Assembly (NCBI GenBank): GCA_050180895.1
Contig: JBFXDS010000010.1
Location: forward strand, 1-64,000
DNA: 64,000 nucleotides
Reading direction: 5' to 3'
Source of the DNA: JBGPEQ01 sp050180895
GTDB taxonomy: Bacteria > Pseudomonadota > Alphaproteobacteria > Dongiales > Dongiaceae
The translations under genes were made by a program, and so were the position numbers. Shown here piece after piece: positions 8,110-19,095 of the stretch. The notes under the pieces were generated by a model, which worked only from the letters and a program-made list of their open reading frames with translations, was not told where the DNA came from and did not search any database. Numbering within the stretch: position 1 is the first letter of the stretch; the number at the start of each line of letters is the position of its first letter.

Positions 8110-10470
8110 TCAGTCGCCGGTGACGACGGGCTGGATATCGACGGCGGACACTCCGGCAAACGCCAAGACGCTGCCGGCCGGCAAGGCGGGCGGCGGCGAG
8201 GTGTCCGGCGCGCCGCCGACGACGACGTCGCCGCCATCGTCGATGATGTCGGCCGCCCGGAGCGCTGCGGCGTTGGCCAGAGGACCGACGCCGCTGTCGG
8301 CAATGTCGGTGACGTCGATATGCAGCGTCGCCGGCGCCGTGCTGCCATCGGCGTCGGCGACGGTGTAGACGAAGTCCTCGGCCGCCGGCCCGCTCACGTC
8401 CGGCGGCGTGTAGGTGAAATCGCCGGTATCGAAATCGAATTGGAGGATGCCGCCGAGGTCCGTGTTGATGACGATGACCTGGCCGTCGTTGGAGATGACG
8501 TCGCCACCCGACGAGTCGGGCGTGAAGACCTCGGCGCCCTGCTGAAGCTGCACGATCTGGGGGTCGCCCGGGCCGTCGGCGCCGAAGTTGTCGTTCGTAA
8601 GGACGTTGCCCGAGACGGGATTGTCGACGGTGCTGACGAGCGTGTCGACGAGCTGCGTCTCCTCGGTGAGGATGAGGAGCGAGGAAGGATCGTTCGGAAA
8701 CGCGACGTCGACCAGATCGGGATCGGCGGCGACGATACCGGGCGCGATGCCGACCGCGAACGCATGGGCGATGCCATTGCCGGGGTCGGCGAGGAAACTC
8801 TCCCAGTCGTCCACCAGACCGGCATCCGCGAGACTTTCGCCGGGCGTCGGCGCGCCATCCGAGAGGAAGTAGATCTCGGCCTTGTCGGCCGGCGGCGCGC
8901 CGGCAAAGGCGTCCATTGCCATCTGCACGGCCGCGGCATAGCTGGTGCCCCCCGCCGGCACGAGGGTGGCGAGATAGGCGTTCGCCTCGGCCACCGACGA
9001 GAGCCAGCCGGACGCCGTCGCATCCGCGGCGAAGTCGACGATCTGGATGTTCAGCTGCGCCGCCGGGTCGTGGGCCGCGAAGAGGGCCGCGATCGCGGCG
9101 CCCGCCGCGTCGAGCCGCGTCGCGAAGCCATCGACGCTGGGAGCGAGACCCATGCTGGCAGAGGTATCGAGGATGATCATCAGATTGATGGCCTGCCCCT
9201 GCTGGTCCGCCGCGGCGACGACGTCATCGACCGGCGCGGGCACGGCGTCCGGAACGATGGTGACCTTGAAGGCGGTGTCGGCGAAATCGCCATCGGCATC
9301 GGTGGCGCGCGCCACGACGATGTAGGTGCCGGGATCGAGGCTCGCCGCCAGCGTCACCTGGCCCGTGACAGGATCGATGACGAACTGGCCATCGGCATCC
9401 TCGATCAGAGTGAAGACGACGGGACCGTTCAGAACCGGCGTGTTCGGTTGAACCGTGAGGCCGACATACTCGCCAGCCTCGTTGGTCGCGACCTGGTTGG
9501 GCGTGGCGGCGTCGCTGTCGATCAGCGGCGTTCTCGGCGCCTCCGGCAGGAAGATCGGCACCGGCGAGCCGCCGATATCGACGAACTGGAGCTCGGTCGC
9601 GTCGAGCCCGAGCGCGGCGAGCAGCTCGGCCAGCGCCAGGGCCAGATTGAGGCCGTAGACATCGACCAGCGCCTGCGGAATCGGCGGCCCCTGCGCCTGC
9701 TCGACGGGGATGCCGGACTCGCCGGCCGCCGGAATGATGTTCTCGATGTCGCCGCGCTGCTCCGGGTTCTGCAGCTGCGGAAACTGCTGCTCCATCATGC
9801 GCAGCGCGTCGTTGAACAGGGTGCCGGCCTGCTCCGGCGACAGCAGGAAGGTCTGCGACGGCGCCTGCCGAGAACTCGCCACCTGAGTGCTCTCGAACTC
9901 CTGGTCGAGGACTGCCACGCCGGCGGCGTTGGTGACGGTGAAGCGGCTGAGCGTGCCGTCGGGATCGCGGAACAACGTGAAGACCCAGGATCCGGTTTGC
10001 GGATCCTGGGTACCGGCGCCGGATGTCCCGCGGATACCGATCGAGCCGGCCGGGGTGTCGATGGAGACGCCCTCCCCCTCGGATTTGCCGATCTGGCCGG
10101 TGATGAAGACGAACGAGCCTTTGACGACGGTAGCGTCGAGGCCGTTGTTGCTGCCGGCGGGGTCGTAGATGAGGCTGTCGAGCCGCATCTGCCCGTTGGC
10201 GCCGAGGGCGAAGGTGGTGCTGTCGAGGAACATGATCTCAACAGCGGCCCCGGGGCCGGTCGCCACGATATCGTTGGCAAAGACCGGGAGGCCGACCGCG
10301 GCAGCTTCGGAGGTTCCGTCGCTGTGAACAATGAGGACTTGGCCGGTCGCTTGCCTGACCGCACCGATGGGATCACCGGAGGCCCCGGCTTGCGCCAGCT
10401 GCAGGTCGGCAATCCCCTCGTCCTGCAACAGGCCGCCCCGGCCGTCGACAGGACCCTCAGCGTCTACCAT
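8110..10470 (-). CDS. FecR / von Willebrand A / cadherin-like repeat protein
   Basis: The 786-residue protein has a FecR-like beta domain at about residues 40-190 (LPVFANDIVATG, then FALGANGQMRLD, then SIDTPAGSIGIRGTS), a cadherin-like strand region at 340-405 ending DADGDFADTAFKVTI, a VWA domain at 428-610 with an intact MIDAS (DTSAS 435-439, GGTS, LSDG), and a VCBS-like tail near 690-745. There is no classical signal peptide, so type I secretion is the likely route. Such proteins are surface adhesins or sensors. It is short for this class. ATG at 10470 follows AGGGGCGAGCG. The CHASE2 cyclase gene follows 143 bases downstream. Confidence 0.82.
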   Translation of the reverse strand: MVDAEGPVDGRGGLLQDEGIADLQLAQAGASGDPIGAVRQATGQVLIVHSDGTSEAAAVGLPVFANDIVATGPGAAVEIMFLDSTTFALGANGQMRLDSLIYDPAGSNNGLDATVVKGSFVFITGQIGKSEGEGVSIDTPAGSIGIRGTSGAGTQDPQTGSWVFTLFRDPDGTLSRFTVTNAAGVAVLDQEFESTQVASSRQAPSQTFLLSPEQAGTLFNDALRMMEQQFPQLQNPEQRGDIENIIPAAGESGIPVEQAQGPPIPQALVDVYGLNLALALAELLAALGLDATELQFVDIGGSPVPIFLPEAPRTPLIDSDAATPNQVATNEAGEYVGLTVQPNTPVLNGPVVFTLIEDADGQFVIDPVTGQVTLAASLDPGTYIVVARATDADGDFADTAFKVTIVPDAVPAPVDDVVAAADQQGQAINLMIILDTSASMGLAPSVDGFATRLDAAGAAIAALFAAHDPAAQLNIQIVDFAADATASGWLSSVAEANAYLATLVPAGGTSYAAAVQMAMDAFAGAPPADKAEIYFLSDGAPTPGESLADAGLVDDWESFLADPGNGIAHAFAVGIAPGIVAADPDLVDVAFPNDPSSLLILTEETQLVDTLVSTVDNPVSGNVLTNDNFGADGPGDPQIVQLQQGAEVFTPDSSGGDVISNDGQVIVINTDLGGILQFDFDTGDFTYTPPDVSGPAAEDFVYTVADADGSTAPATLHIDVTDIADSGVGPLANAAALRAADIIDDGGDVVVGGAPDTSPPPALPAGSVLAFAGVSAVDIQPVVTGD

Positions 10471-10773
10471 CGCTCGCCCCTGTTATCGTTCTTTGGGCGA
10501 AGGGACAACGCTCACACGGCGACCACTGCGGCGGCGACCGTGGGCGAAACTGACTCACGCGCCGGTGTGGCCACCGGCTCGCCGACAACTACCCACACTC
10601 CGCAACCGAATCCGATCTGAGTCGTTGCTGACTTCCTTCTTTGGTCCAGTGTGCCATAGCCGGCGACCGGCAACAAAGCCGATTCTGCGTCGGAATGGTT
10701 AACGCCGGCAGCCGGCGCGCGTTGACCCGCCGGGGGCGGCGGACCTACAACATCGCCCGCGGGAGGCATCGGG
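10471..10773. other. Divergent intergenic region between the FecR-VWA gene and the epimerase gene
   Basis: This 303-base stretch holds the promoters of two divergent genes. No open frame in it looks coding and no strong palindrome is seen. Confidence 0.5.
10722..10751 (+). promoter_or_regulatory. Candidate sigma-70 promoter of the hydroxyproline epimerase gene
   Basis: TTGACC at 10722-10727 is separated by 18 bases from TACAAC at 10746-10751. A GGGAGG ribosome site follows at about 10760-10766, just before the ATG at 10774. Confidence 0.4.
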
Positions 10774-11775
10774 ATGAACAGCCACACGTTCTTTTGCATC
10801 GACGCGCACACCTGCGGCAACCCGGTGCGGGTGGTCGCCGGCGGCGCGCCAAGCCTGGCGGGAGCCACCGCCAGCGACCGCCGGCAGGATTTCCTAGCGC
10901 GCTATGACTGGATTCGCACCGGACTGATGTTCGAGCCGCGCGGCCACGACATCATGTCCGGCAGCATCCTCTACCCGCCGACCCGACCGGACTGCGACAT
11001 CGGCATCCTCTTCATCGAGACCAGCGGCTGCCTGCCCATGTGCGGTCACGGCACCATCGGCACGGTCACGGTAGCTGTCGAGCGCGGGCTGGCGGCGCCC
11101 AAGCAGGACGGCATTCTCAGGCTCGACGCCCCCGCCGGGGTCGTGGAGGCGACTTATCGGCGGAGCAACGGCCATGTCGACGCCGTGCGCATCCGCAACG
11201 TCGCCTCCTACCTGCACGCCGACGGGGTGACGGTCGACTGTCCGGGCCTTGGCGCGTTGAGCTTCGACATCGCCTATGGCGGCAACTACTACGCCATCCT
11301 GGAGCCGCAGACGAATTACCGGGACATGGCGGACTTCGCGGCCGCCGACCTGATCCGGCTGTCGCCGATCCTGCGCCGCCTGCTGAATGCCAAGATCGAA
11401 TGCGTGCACCCGGAGAACGCGACCATCCGCGGCGTCAGCCATATCCTGTGGACCGGCCGGCCGAAAGATCCGACCGCACATGCCCGCAACGCCGTCTTCT
11501 ACGGCGACAAGGCGATCGACCGCAGCCCCTGCGGCACCGGCACCTCGGCACGCATGGCGCAGCTGGCCGCCAAGGGTCGGCTGAAGGTGGGCGACGAATT
11601 CATCCACGAGAGCATCATCGGCAGCCTGTTCAACGGCCGGGTGGAGGCCGCCGCGCGTGTCGGCAACCACGAGGCCATCATCCCCTCGATCGAGGGCTGG
11701 GCCCGCATCACCGGCTACAACACCATCTTCATCGACGACCGCGATCCGTACAGGCACGGATTCCAGGTGGTGTAG
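10774..11775 (+). CDS. 4-hydroxyproline 2-epimerase / proline racemase family
   Basis: The 333-residue enzyme has the proline racemase fold and both catalytic cysteines: one in MCGHGTIG (about residue 90) and one in DRSPCGTGTSA (about residue 253). Two cysteines indicate an epimerase or racemase and exclude the dehydratase branch, where one Cys is Thr. The length fits 4-hydroxyproline epimerases, which turn trans-4-hydroxy-L-proline into cis-4-hydroxy-D-proline. The convergent neighbour is a DHDPS-family protein, the family of the pyrroline-4-hydroxy-2-carboxylate deaminase two steps later, which supports this role over proline racemase. The D-hydroxyproline dehydrogenase that links them is not in the window. 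Confidence 0.88.
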   Translation: MNSHTFFCIDAHTCGNPVRVVAGGAPSLAGATASDRRQDFLARYDWIRTGLMFEPRGHDIMSGSILYPPTRPDCDIGILFIETSGCLPMCGHGTIGTVTVAVERGLAAPKQDGILRLDAPAGVVEATYRRSNGHVDAVRIRNVASYLHADGVTVDCPGLGALSFDIAYGGNYYAILEPQTNYRDMADFAAADLIRLSPILRRLLNAKIECVHPENATIRGVSHILWTGRPKDPTAHARNAVFYGDKAIDRSPCGTGTSARMAQLAAKGRLKVGDEFIHESIIGSLFNGRVEAAARVGNHEAIIPSIEGWARITGYNTIFIDDRDPYRHGFQVV

Positions 11776-11863
11776 GCACCCCAGCGACGCGATCTCAACG
11801 CACGCGGCTGGATCAGCAATGTGCGTCCTTCGAAGGACATACGACTGGCCTGCAGCAACCGAT

Positions 11864-12763
11864 CTACGCCGCCAGCTTCGGCCGCTGGTCGAGGGCGCGC
11901 TGGACGACGGCGCGGACGCGCTCGCGCTCCGCGCCTTCGAGCGGCAGGCGCGGGGCGCGCACCAACTCGCTGCCGAGGCCGGCCAAGTGCTGGGCGAGCT
12001 TGATCTGCTGCACCAGCTTGTGGCCGATATCCAGGTGCAGGAGCGGCATGAACCAGCGGTAGAGCGGCAACGCCTCCTTGTAGCGGCCGGCGACCGCAAG
12101 GTCGTAGAGCCGCACGGATTCCTCCGGGAAGGCGTTTGTCAGACCGGAGACCCAGCCGACGCAGCCGAGCATCAGGCTTTCCAGGATGAGGTCGTCGACA
12201 CCGCAGAGGAGCGTGTAGCGGCCGCCGGTGGCGTTGACGATGTCGGTGAGGCGCCGCGGATCGTCGGAGGATTCCTTGATGGCGACGATCGTCGGCTCCG
12301 ACGCGAGCTCCGCGAACATCTCCGGCGTGATGTCGACGCCGTAGGCGGGCGGATTGTTATAGACCATGATCGGCAGGTCGCTGGCGCGGGCGACGGCGCG
12401 GAAATGCGCCACGGTTTCGCGCGGATCGGACTTGTAGACCATGGGCGGGAGGACCATCAGGCCATCGATGCCGATCGCCTTGGCATCGGCTGCATATTTG
12501 CAGGCCGCGGCCGTGGTGTACTCGGCTGTGCCGGCCAGGACCGGGACCCGGCGCTTCACGGTGTCGACGGCCAGCTTCAGGAGCTGGCGCTTCTCCTCGG
12601 CCTGGAGCGAGCAGTTCTCGCCCACCGTGCCCAGCATGATGAAGCCATGCACGCCGCCGCGCAGCAGCCGCTCGATATGCGCGGCCGTGGCGGCGAAATC
12701 GATGGATTGATCCGGCTTGAACTGGGTGGTGACAGCCGGGAATATGCCCGTCCACTGCGTCAT
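11864..12763 (-). CDS. DHDPS-family lyase, probable pyrroline-4-hydroxy-2-carboxylate deaminase
   Basis: The 299-residue protein is a class I aldolase of the dihydrodipicolinate synthase/N-acetylneuraminate lyase family. The Schiff-base lysine sits in AIKESSDD and the conserved tyrosine in MVYNNPPAYG; GTVGENCSL replaces the GTTGE motif of true DapA, so lysine synthesis is unlikely. Beside a 4-hydroxyproline epimerase the best guess is the deaminase that produces 2-oxoglutarate semialdehyde in hydroxyproline breakdown. The start at 12763 (MTQWTGIFP) is chosen over 12784 because CGGGAG lies at a good distance upstream. The two genes converge with an 88-base gap. Confidence 0.82.
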   Translation of the reverse strand: MTQWTGIFPAVTTQFKPDQSIDFAATAAHIERLLRGGVHGFIMLGTVGENCSLQAEEKRQLLKLAVDTVKRRVPVLAGTAEYTTAAACKYAADAKAIGIDGLMVLPPMVYKSDPRETVAHFRAVARASDLPIMVYNNPPAYGVDITPEMFAELASEPTIVAIKESSDDPRRLTDIVNATGGRYTLLCGVDDLILESLMLGCVGWVSGLTNAFPEESVRLYDLAVAGRYKEALPLYRWFMPLLHLDIGHKLVQQIKLAQHLAGLGSELVRAPRLPLEGAERERVRAVVQRALDQRPKLAA

Positions 12764-12920
12764 GCTGAAGTGCTCCCGCCGCATTGGTGCCTAGCGGCCG
12801 ACGGTGCCATTGCCGGATCGACCGGTCAACCCGAGGTCGGTCCGGCCGGGGCAGCCGGTCCGTCGCGTGCGAACTGCCACGGGACTTGGCGCGGGCGGTG
12901 CGCCCCCATATAACCGGCGT

Positions 12921-13885
12921 ATGACGTGGTCGTCCTCCGCGCTTTCCGCCGCCGGCTCGGCGCGGGGGCCGTTGATCATTCTTGTCATCGGCGCGGTAGC
13001 GATTTCCTTTGCGGGGCCGCTCGTTCGGCTGTCGGAGGTGGGCCCTGCGGCGACCGGCTTCTATCGATTCCTGCTCGCGCTGCCATTCCTGTGGCTGTGG
13101 ATGATGCTGGCAGCCCCGCGCTCGGCGCCGCCGGAGCCGCGGCGGACCGGCCGTCTCGATCTGCGGTACGTCGCCCTGGGCGGGTTGTTCCTCGGCCTCG
13201 ACCTGGCGGTGTGGAACTGGGCCATCCATCTGAGCTCGGTCTCCAATGCGACGCTGCTGGGCAATGCCGCGCCGATCTGGGTGGCTCTCGCCGGCTGGCT
13301 GTTCTTCCGCGAGCGCTTCACCTGGGCATTTCTCGTCGGCCTGATCCTGGCGGTGGTCGGCATCGGCCTGTTGCTCGGCGGTAGCTTCTCGCTCAGCATC
13401 GACCATGCGGTCGGCGATGTTCTCGGGGTCATCGCCGGCGTGCTCTGGGGCGCCTACATCATGACCATCGGACGACTCCGCGGCCGCTTCTCGACCGCGA
13501 CGATCATGTTCTGGGGATCGGTCGTCTGCTGCCCCGTGCTGTTGTCGGCCGCCTTGATCCTCGGCGAAGACTTGGCGCCGGAGACGCCCGCCGGCTGGCT
13601 CGATCTCGTCGGCCTTGCGTTTGTCTGTCAGGTGGCCGGGCAGAGCATGGTGGCTTGGGCGCTGGCGCATCTGCCATCGTCCTTCGCGGCGGTGGCATTG
13701 CTCGTCAATCCAGTATCGGCGACGGTGCTGGCGTGGGCGATCCTGCGGGAGCCGGTCGGTCTGCAGCAGATCGTCGGCGGGGTCATCGTGCTGACAGGGA
13801 TCCTGCTGACCCGGAACAACACGCCAAGGGCCGAGCGCACGCAGGTCATCGGCGGCGCTGCAGGGCCGCAAACCGAAAGAACGGC

Positions 13886-13889
<4 letters not shown>
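12921..13889 (+). CDS. EamA/DMT-family transporter
   Basis: The 322-residue protein is very hydrophobic, with about ten membrane helices arranged as two EamA repeats (roughly 15-150 and 165-305), typical of drug/metabolite exporters such as RhaT or YdcZ relatives. The second repeat ends in VLAWAILREPVGLQQIVGG, a family signature. The ATG at 12921 is picked because the longer open frame upstream is polar and proline-rich. The stop overlaps the start of the glycerate kinase gene by four bases (ATGA), so the two are coupled; the substrate may be a related small acid, but the sequence does not show it. Confidence 0.87.
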
Positions 13890-15169
<1,280 letters not shown>

Positions 15170-15225
15170 GCCCGCACATGTCCGCTGCGGCGAACAAGAT
15201 GCATTCCTTGTGGTTTATTCTGCTT

Positions 15226-15304
15226 GTCATTGCCGGGCTTGACCCGGCGATCCATTGTACCGTTGATGGACTTTCTGGATCGCCGGCTCAAGGCCGACGA
15301 TGAC
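15226..15304. repeat. Palindromic repeat, GTCATTGCCGGGCTTGACCC family
   Basis: The left arm at 15226-15254 and the right arm at 15276-15304 form an imperfect inverted repeat around about 20 bases. The same arms, with changes, occur at 22603-22735. This is a common class of intergenic extragenic palindromes in alphaproteobacteria. Confidence 0.75.
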
Positions 15305-15432
15305 AGATGAGGGGACGAAGGTATAAGGCACGATTCATTCGCTGCCGGTTTAATCGGCCGACAATGGCTCGGGGCCTGGCATGCCAGGTCGGGGAATGAT
15401 CATGAACGTGGACCTTACGGGGTCTTGAGCAG

Positions 15433-16851
15433 ATGAGACGGCATCGCAAAGCCAAGATCGTCGCCACCCTGGGGCCGGCGAGCGCCGCGCCGCAGGACAT
15501 CCGCGCGTTGTTCGACGCCGGCGCCGACGTGTTCCGCCTCAATTTCAGCCACGGCGCGCACGCCGATCACCGCGAACGGTTCGAATACATCCGGCAGATC
15601 GAGTTCGACAGCGGCCGGCCGGTCGGCGTGATGATGGATCTGCAGGGGCCGAAGCTGCGCGTCGGCGCGCTGGTCAACGGCAGCGCCGAGCTCAAAACCG
15701 GCAAGCCCTTCCGGCTCGACATGGCACCGGCACCAGGCGATGCGCAACGTGCCCCCCTTCCCCATCCGGAGATCTTCAAGGCGCTCAGCCCCGGCGTCGA
15801 CCTGCTGCTGGACGACGGCAAGCTGCGCCTGCGCGTGGAGTCCTGCGGCCCCGATTTCGCGGAAACGACGGTGGTGACCGGCGGCCGCCTCAGCGACCGC
15901 AAGGGGGTGAACGTGCCGGGGGCGGTGCTGCCGATCTCGGCCCTCACCGACAAGGACCGGCAGGACCTGCAGTTCGGCCTCGATCTCGGCGTCGACTGGG
16001 TGGCGCTGTCCTTCGTCCAGCGCCCGGAGGACGTGGCCGAGGCGCGGCGCCTGATCGCCGGGCGCGCGGCGGTGCTGGTGAAGCTCGAGAAGCCGGCCGC
16101 CATCGAGCGGCTGCAGGAGCTGATCGAGCTGGCCGACGCCGTGATGGTGGCGCGCGGCGACCTCGGCGTCGAGATGCCGCCGGAGGACGTGCCGCCGCTG
16201 CAGAAGCGCATCATCGCCGCCTGCCGCGAGGCCGGCAAGCCGGTGGTCGTGGCGACGCAGATGCTCGATTCGATGGTGCACGCGCCGGCGCCGACGCGAG
16301 CCGAAGCCTCGGATGTGGCGACCGCGGTCTATGACGGCGCCGACGCCGTGATGCTGTCGGCCGAGACGGCCTCGGGCGAGTACCCGTTGGACGCTGTCTC
16401 GATGATGGACCGCATCGTGCGGCGCGTGGAGCAGGACCCCTACTACCGCCGGGTCATCAGCGCGCAGAACCCGGAGCCGGAGGCGACGGCCGCCGACGCC
16501 ATCAGCGCGGCGGCGGCGCAGGTCGCCCATACGCTCTCGGCGGCCGCCATCGTCACCTACACCACCTCGGGCTCCACCACCCTGCGCGCCGCGCGCGAGC
16601 GGCCGGAGGTGCCGGTGCTCTGCCTCACCGAGCGGATCGAGACCGCCCGCCGCCTGGCGCTGTGCTGGGGCACGCATTGCGTGCAGACCAAGGATGTCAG
16701 CAGCTTCTCCGAGATGGTCGAGAAGGCCTGCAGCATCGCCCGCGAGCAGGGCATCGCCGACAAGGGGCAGCGGCTCGTCGTCACCGCCGGCGTGCCGTTC
16801 GGCACGCCGGGCTCCACCAACGTGCTCAGGATCGCATGGGTGGAAGAGTGA
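15433..16851 (+). CDS. pyk: Pyruvate kinase
   Basis: The 472-residue enzyme converts phosphoenolpyruvate and ADP to pyruvate and ATP. The start RRHRKAKIVATLGPAS, the FRLNFSHG loop with the ATP-binding Arg/Asn, the active-site VKLEKPAAIE (catalytic Lys) and the MVARGDLGVEMP metal site are all present, as is the C-terminal domain to residue 470. Nothing needed is missing. It follows the glycerate 2-kinase gene after 263 bases that include a palindromic repeat, so it may have its own promoter. It can finish the glycerate to pyruvate route with enolase. Confidence 0.96.
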   Translation: MRRHRKAKIVATLGPASAAPQDIRALFDAGADVFRLNFSHGAHADHRERFEYIRQIEFDSGRPVGVMMDLQGPKLRVGALVNGSAELKTGKPFRLDMAPAPGDAQRAPLPHPEIFKALSPGVDLLLDDGKLRLRVESCGPDFAETTVVTGGRLSDRKGVNVPGAVLPISALTDKDRQDLQFGLDLGVDWVALSFVQRPEDVAEARRLIAGRAAVLVKLEKPAAIERLQELIELADAVMVARGDLGVEMPPEDVPPLQKRIIAACREAGKPVVVATQMLDSMVHAPAPTRAEASDVATAVYDGADAVMLSAETASGEYPLDAVSMMDRIVRRVEQDPYYRRVISAQNPEPEATAADAISAAAAQVAHTLSAAAIVTYTTSGSTTLRAARERPEVPVLCLTERIETARRLALCWGTHCVQTKDVSSFSEMVEKACSIAREQGIADKGQRLVVTAGVPFGTPGSTNVLRIAWVEE

Positions 16852-17067
16852 CGGCGGCGTGAGTCGCCGACCATGTCCCCGCAAGCCATTGAAACCGAGA
16901 CATGGCGACCCCGCTGGAGGACTCATTTGGGTATAGATGTTCTTTGATTGTGCCGAACGTGACAGTTCTGGTCATACGAGTCATGCCGAATTGGATCATG
17001 CCTAACGCTCGGCGTTCGTGGGATATTTATCAATTGGCCAAGCTTTCCTCGCCGAACGGGGCCGCCG

Positions 17068-19095
17068 ATGAGCGAGTCGAAGACCTTCATCCGCACCACC
17101 TGCCCACGGGATTGTTACGACGCCTGCGGCATCATCGTGGTGAAGCGGGAGGGAGTCGTCGCCAAGGTGCTGGGCGATCCCGACCATCCCGTCAGCCGCG
17201 GCGCCCTCTGCGGCAAATGCGCCATCGCCTATAACGGCGTCTGGCGCGACCCGAGGCAGCGGCTGGCGCAGCCGCTGCGCCGGACCGGCCGCAAGGGCGA
17301 GGGCCGCTTCGAGCCGGTGAGCTGGGAGGATGCGCTGGCCGCCATCGCGTCGCGCCTCGGCGACATCGTCGCCCGCGACGGGCCGGGGCCGATCTGGCAC
17401 ACGCACTACACCGGCACCTGCGCCAAGATCGCCGGCGGCTTCCCGCTGCGGTTCTTCAACCGGCTCGGCGCCAGCGAAGTGGTGCCGGACAGCATCTGCA
17501 ACTTGGCCGGACAGGTGGCGCTCGAATACATGTACGGCACGGCGGTGACCGGCTTCGATCCGCGCAGCGTGCGCGACACGGCCTGCCTATTGCTGTGGGG
17601 CGTGAACCCCTCGGCCTCGGGACCGCACGCGCACAAGCATTGGTTCAAGGGTGCGACGGCGACGAAGATCGTCGTCGACCCGGTGCGCCACGCGACGGCC
17701 GAGGCGGCGGATCTGCACCTGCAGCCGTTCCCCGGCAGCGATGCGGCGCTGGCCTTTGCCATGCTGCATGTGATCGCCCGCGACGGCCTCCTCGACCGCG
17801 GTTTCCTGGACGACCACGCGATCGGCTGGGACGAGGTCGAGCCGCAGCTGGCCGCCTGCACGCCGGCCTGGGGCGAGCGGCAGACCGGCGTGCCGGCGCG
17901 GCTGATCGAGGAGGCGGCGCGCAGCTACGGCCGCGGCCCCTCGCTGCTGTGGCTCGGTCAGGGACTGCAGCGCCAGCCCAGGGGCGGCAACGTCATGCGC
18001 GCCTGCGCGCTGCTGCCGGCGGCGACCGGCAACCTCGGCAAGCCCGGCGCCGGCTTCTACTACCTCAACGGAAGCGGCCGGAAAGGCATCCGCGGCAGCT
18101 ATATCGCGGCCCCGCACCTGCGGCGCGCGCCCGAGCGCAGCGTCAGCCAGATGGATCTGGCGGCCACCCTCGAAGACTCGGCGAAGGCGCAGGCGCTCGT
18201 CTGCTGGAACATCAACATCGCCGCCTCCAACCCGCAGCAGGCACGGCTGCGCCGCGCGCTCGGGCGCGACGACCTGTTCACGGTCGTGATCGACCCGTTC
18301 CAGACCGATACCGCCGATTTCGCCGACTACGTCCTGCCCGCCGCGGGCTTCCTGGAATTCGACGATCTGGTCTCGTCCTACTTCCATCTCACCCTTTCAG
18401 CACAGGTGAAGGCGATGGAGCCGATCGGCGAGTCGCTGCCGAACCAGGAGATCTTCCGCCGCCTCGCCCGGGCCATGGGCTACACCGAGCCGGAGCTGCT
18501 CGAAGCGGACGCGGACATCCTGCGGACGCTGCTGACGCAGGCCGGCGTCGCCGGCGGGTTCGATGCCCTGGCGCAAGCCGGCACGGTCGAGTTGTGGCCC
18601 GAGCCGCTCGTGCAGTTCCCCGACCTCGCCTTCCCGACGTCGAGCGGCAAGATCGAGATCGCCTCGGCTCGGGCGGCCGCGGACGGACATCCGCGCACAC
18701 CGCTGCCGCTCGCCGATCCGCGGCCCGCAGAGGGACGGCTGCGGCTGCTGTCGCCGGCGACCTCCTGGCTGATGAACAGCAGCTATGGCAACGATCCGAA
18801 GATCGAGGAGAAGCTGGGCGCGACGATAATCGTGCTGCACCCCAATGACGCCGCGGCCCGCGGCATCGCCGACGGCGACAGCGTCGAGCTGGCGAACGAG
18901 ACTGGACGGCTGACCATGAGCGCCTGCATCGCACCCGTGATCCCGCCCGGCGTCGCGCTGGCCCGCAAGAGCCGGTGGCCGAAGCTCACCCCCCAGCGGG
19001 CCAACGTCAACGTGCTCAATTCCGGCCGCAAGACCGACATGGGCGAGAGCACGGCCGTGCACGGCGTCGAAGTGACGGTCGCCCTCGCAGGCTAG
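17068..19095 (+). CDS. Molybdopterin oxidoreductase with N-terminal [4Fe-4S] site
   Basis: The 675-residue protein belongs to the DMSO reductase superfamily with bis-MGD cofactor. Cysteines CPRDCYDAC near residues 12-20 and CGKC near residue 50 bind an iron-sulfur cluster. The catalytic domains run to about residue 540, and the molydop-binding C-terminal domain follows (RLLSPATSWLMNSSY onward). There is no Tat signal, so it should be cytoplasmic. The substrate is unknown: no partner subunit or FdhD/Mob gene is adjacent. The preceding 200 bases are AT-richer and could hold the promoter. Its stop overlaps that of the convergent TPR gene by three bases within CTAG. Confidence 0.88.
   Translation: MSESKTFIRTTCPRDCYDACGIIVVKREGVVAKVLGDPDHPVSRGALCGKCAIAYNGVWRDPRQRLAQPLRRTGRKGEGRFEPVSWEDALAAIASRLGDIVARDGPGPIWHTHYTGTCAKIAGGFPLRFFNRLGASEVVPDSICNLAGQVALEYMYGTAVTGFDPRSVRDTACLLLWGVNPSASGPHAHKHWFKGATATKIVVDPVRHATAEAADLHLQPFPGSDAALAFAMLHVIARDGLLDRGFLDDHAIGWDEVEPQLAACTPAWGERQTGVPARLIEEAARSYGRGPSLLWLGQGLQRQPRGGNVMRACALLPAATGNLGKPGAGFYYLNGSGRKGIRGSYIAAPHLRRAPERSVSQMDLAATLEDSAKAQALVCWNINIAASNPQQARLRRALGRDDLFTVVIDPFQTDTADFADYVLPAAGFLEFDDLVSSYFHLTLSAQVKAMEPIGESLPNQEIFRRLARAMGYTEPELLEADADILRTLLTQAGVAGGFDALAQAGTVELWPEPLVQFPDLAFPTSSGKIEIASARAAADGHPRTPLPLADPRPAEGRLRLLSPATSWLMNSSYGNDPKIEEKLGATIIVLHPNDAAARGIADGDSVELANETGRLTMSACIAPVIPPGVALARKSRWPKLTPQRANVNVLNSGRKTDMGESTAVHGVEVTVALAG

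Noticed and set aside
8014..10620. An 868-codon plus-strand open frame opposite the FecR-VWA gene
   Set aside because: Composition is repetitive RR/DD/GG without domains; the minus-strand frame has clear FecR and VWA motifs.
11864..12763. dapA, 4-hydroxy-tetrahydrodipicolinate synthase of lysine synthesis
   Set aside because: The GTTGE motif of DapA is GTVGE and the neighbour is a hydroxyproline epimerase; the fold alone does not show lysine synthesis.
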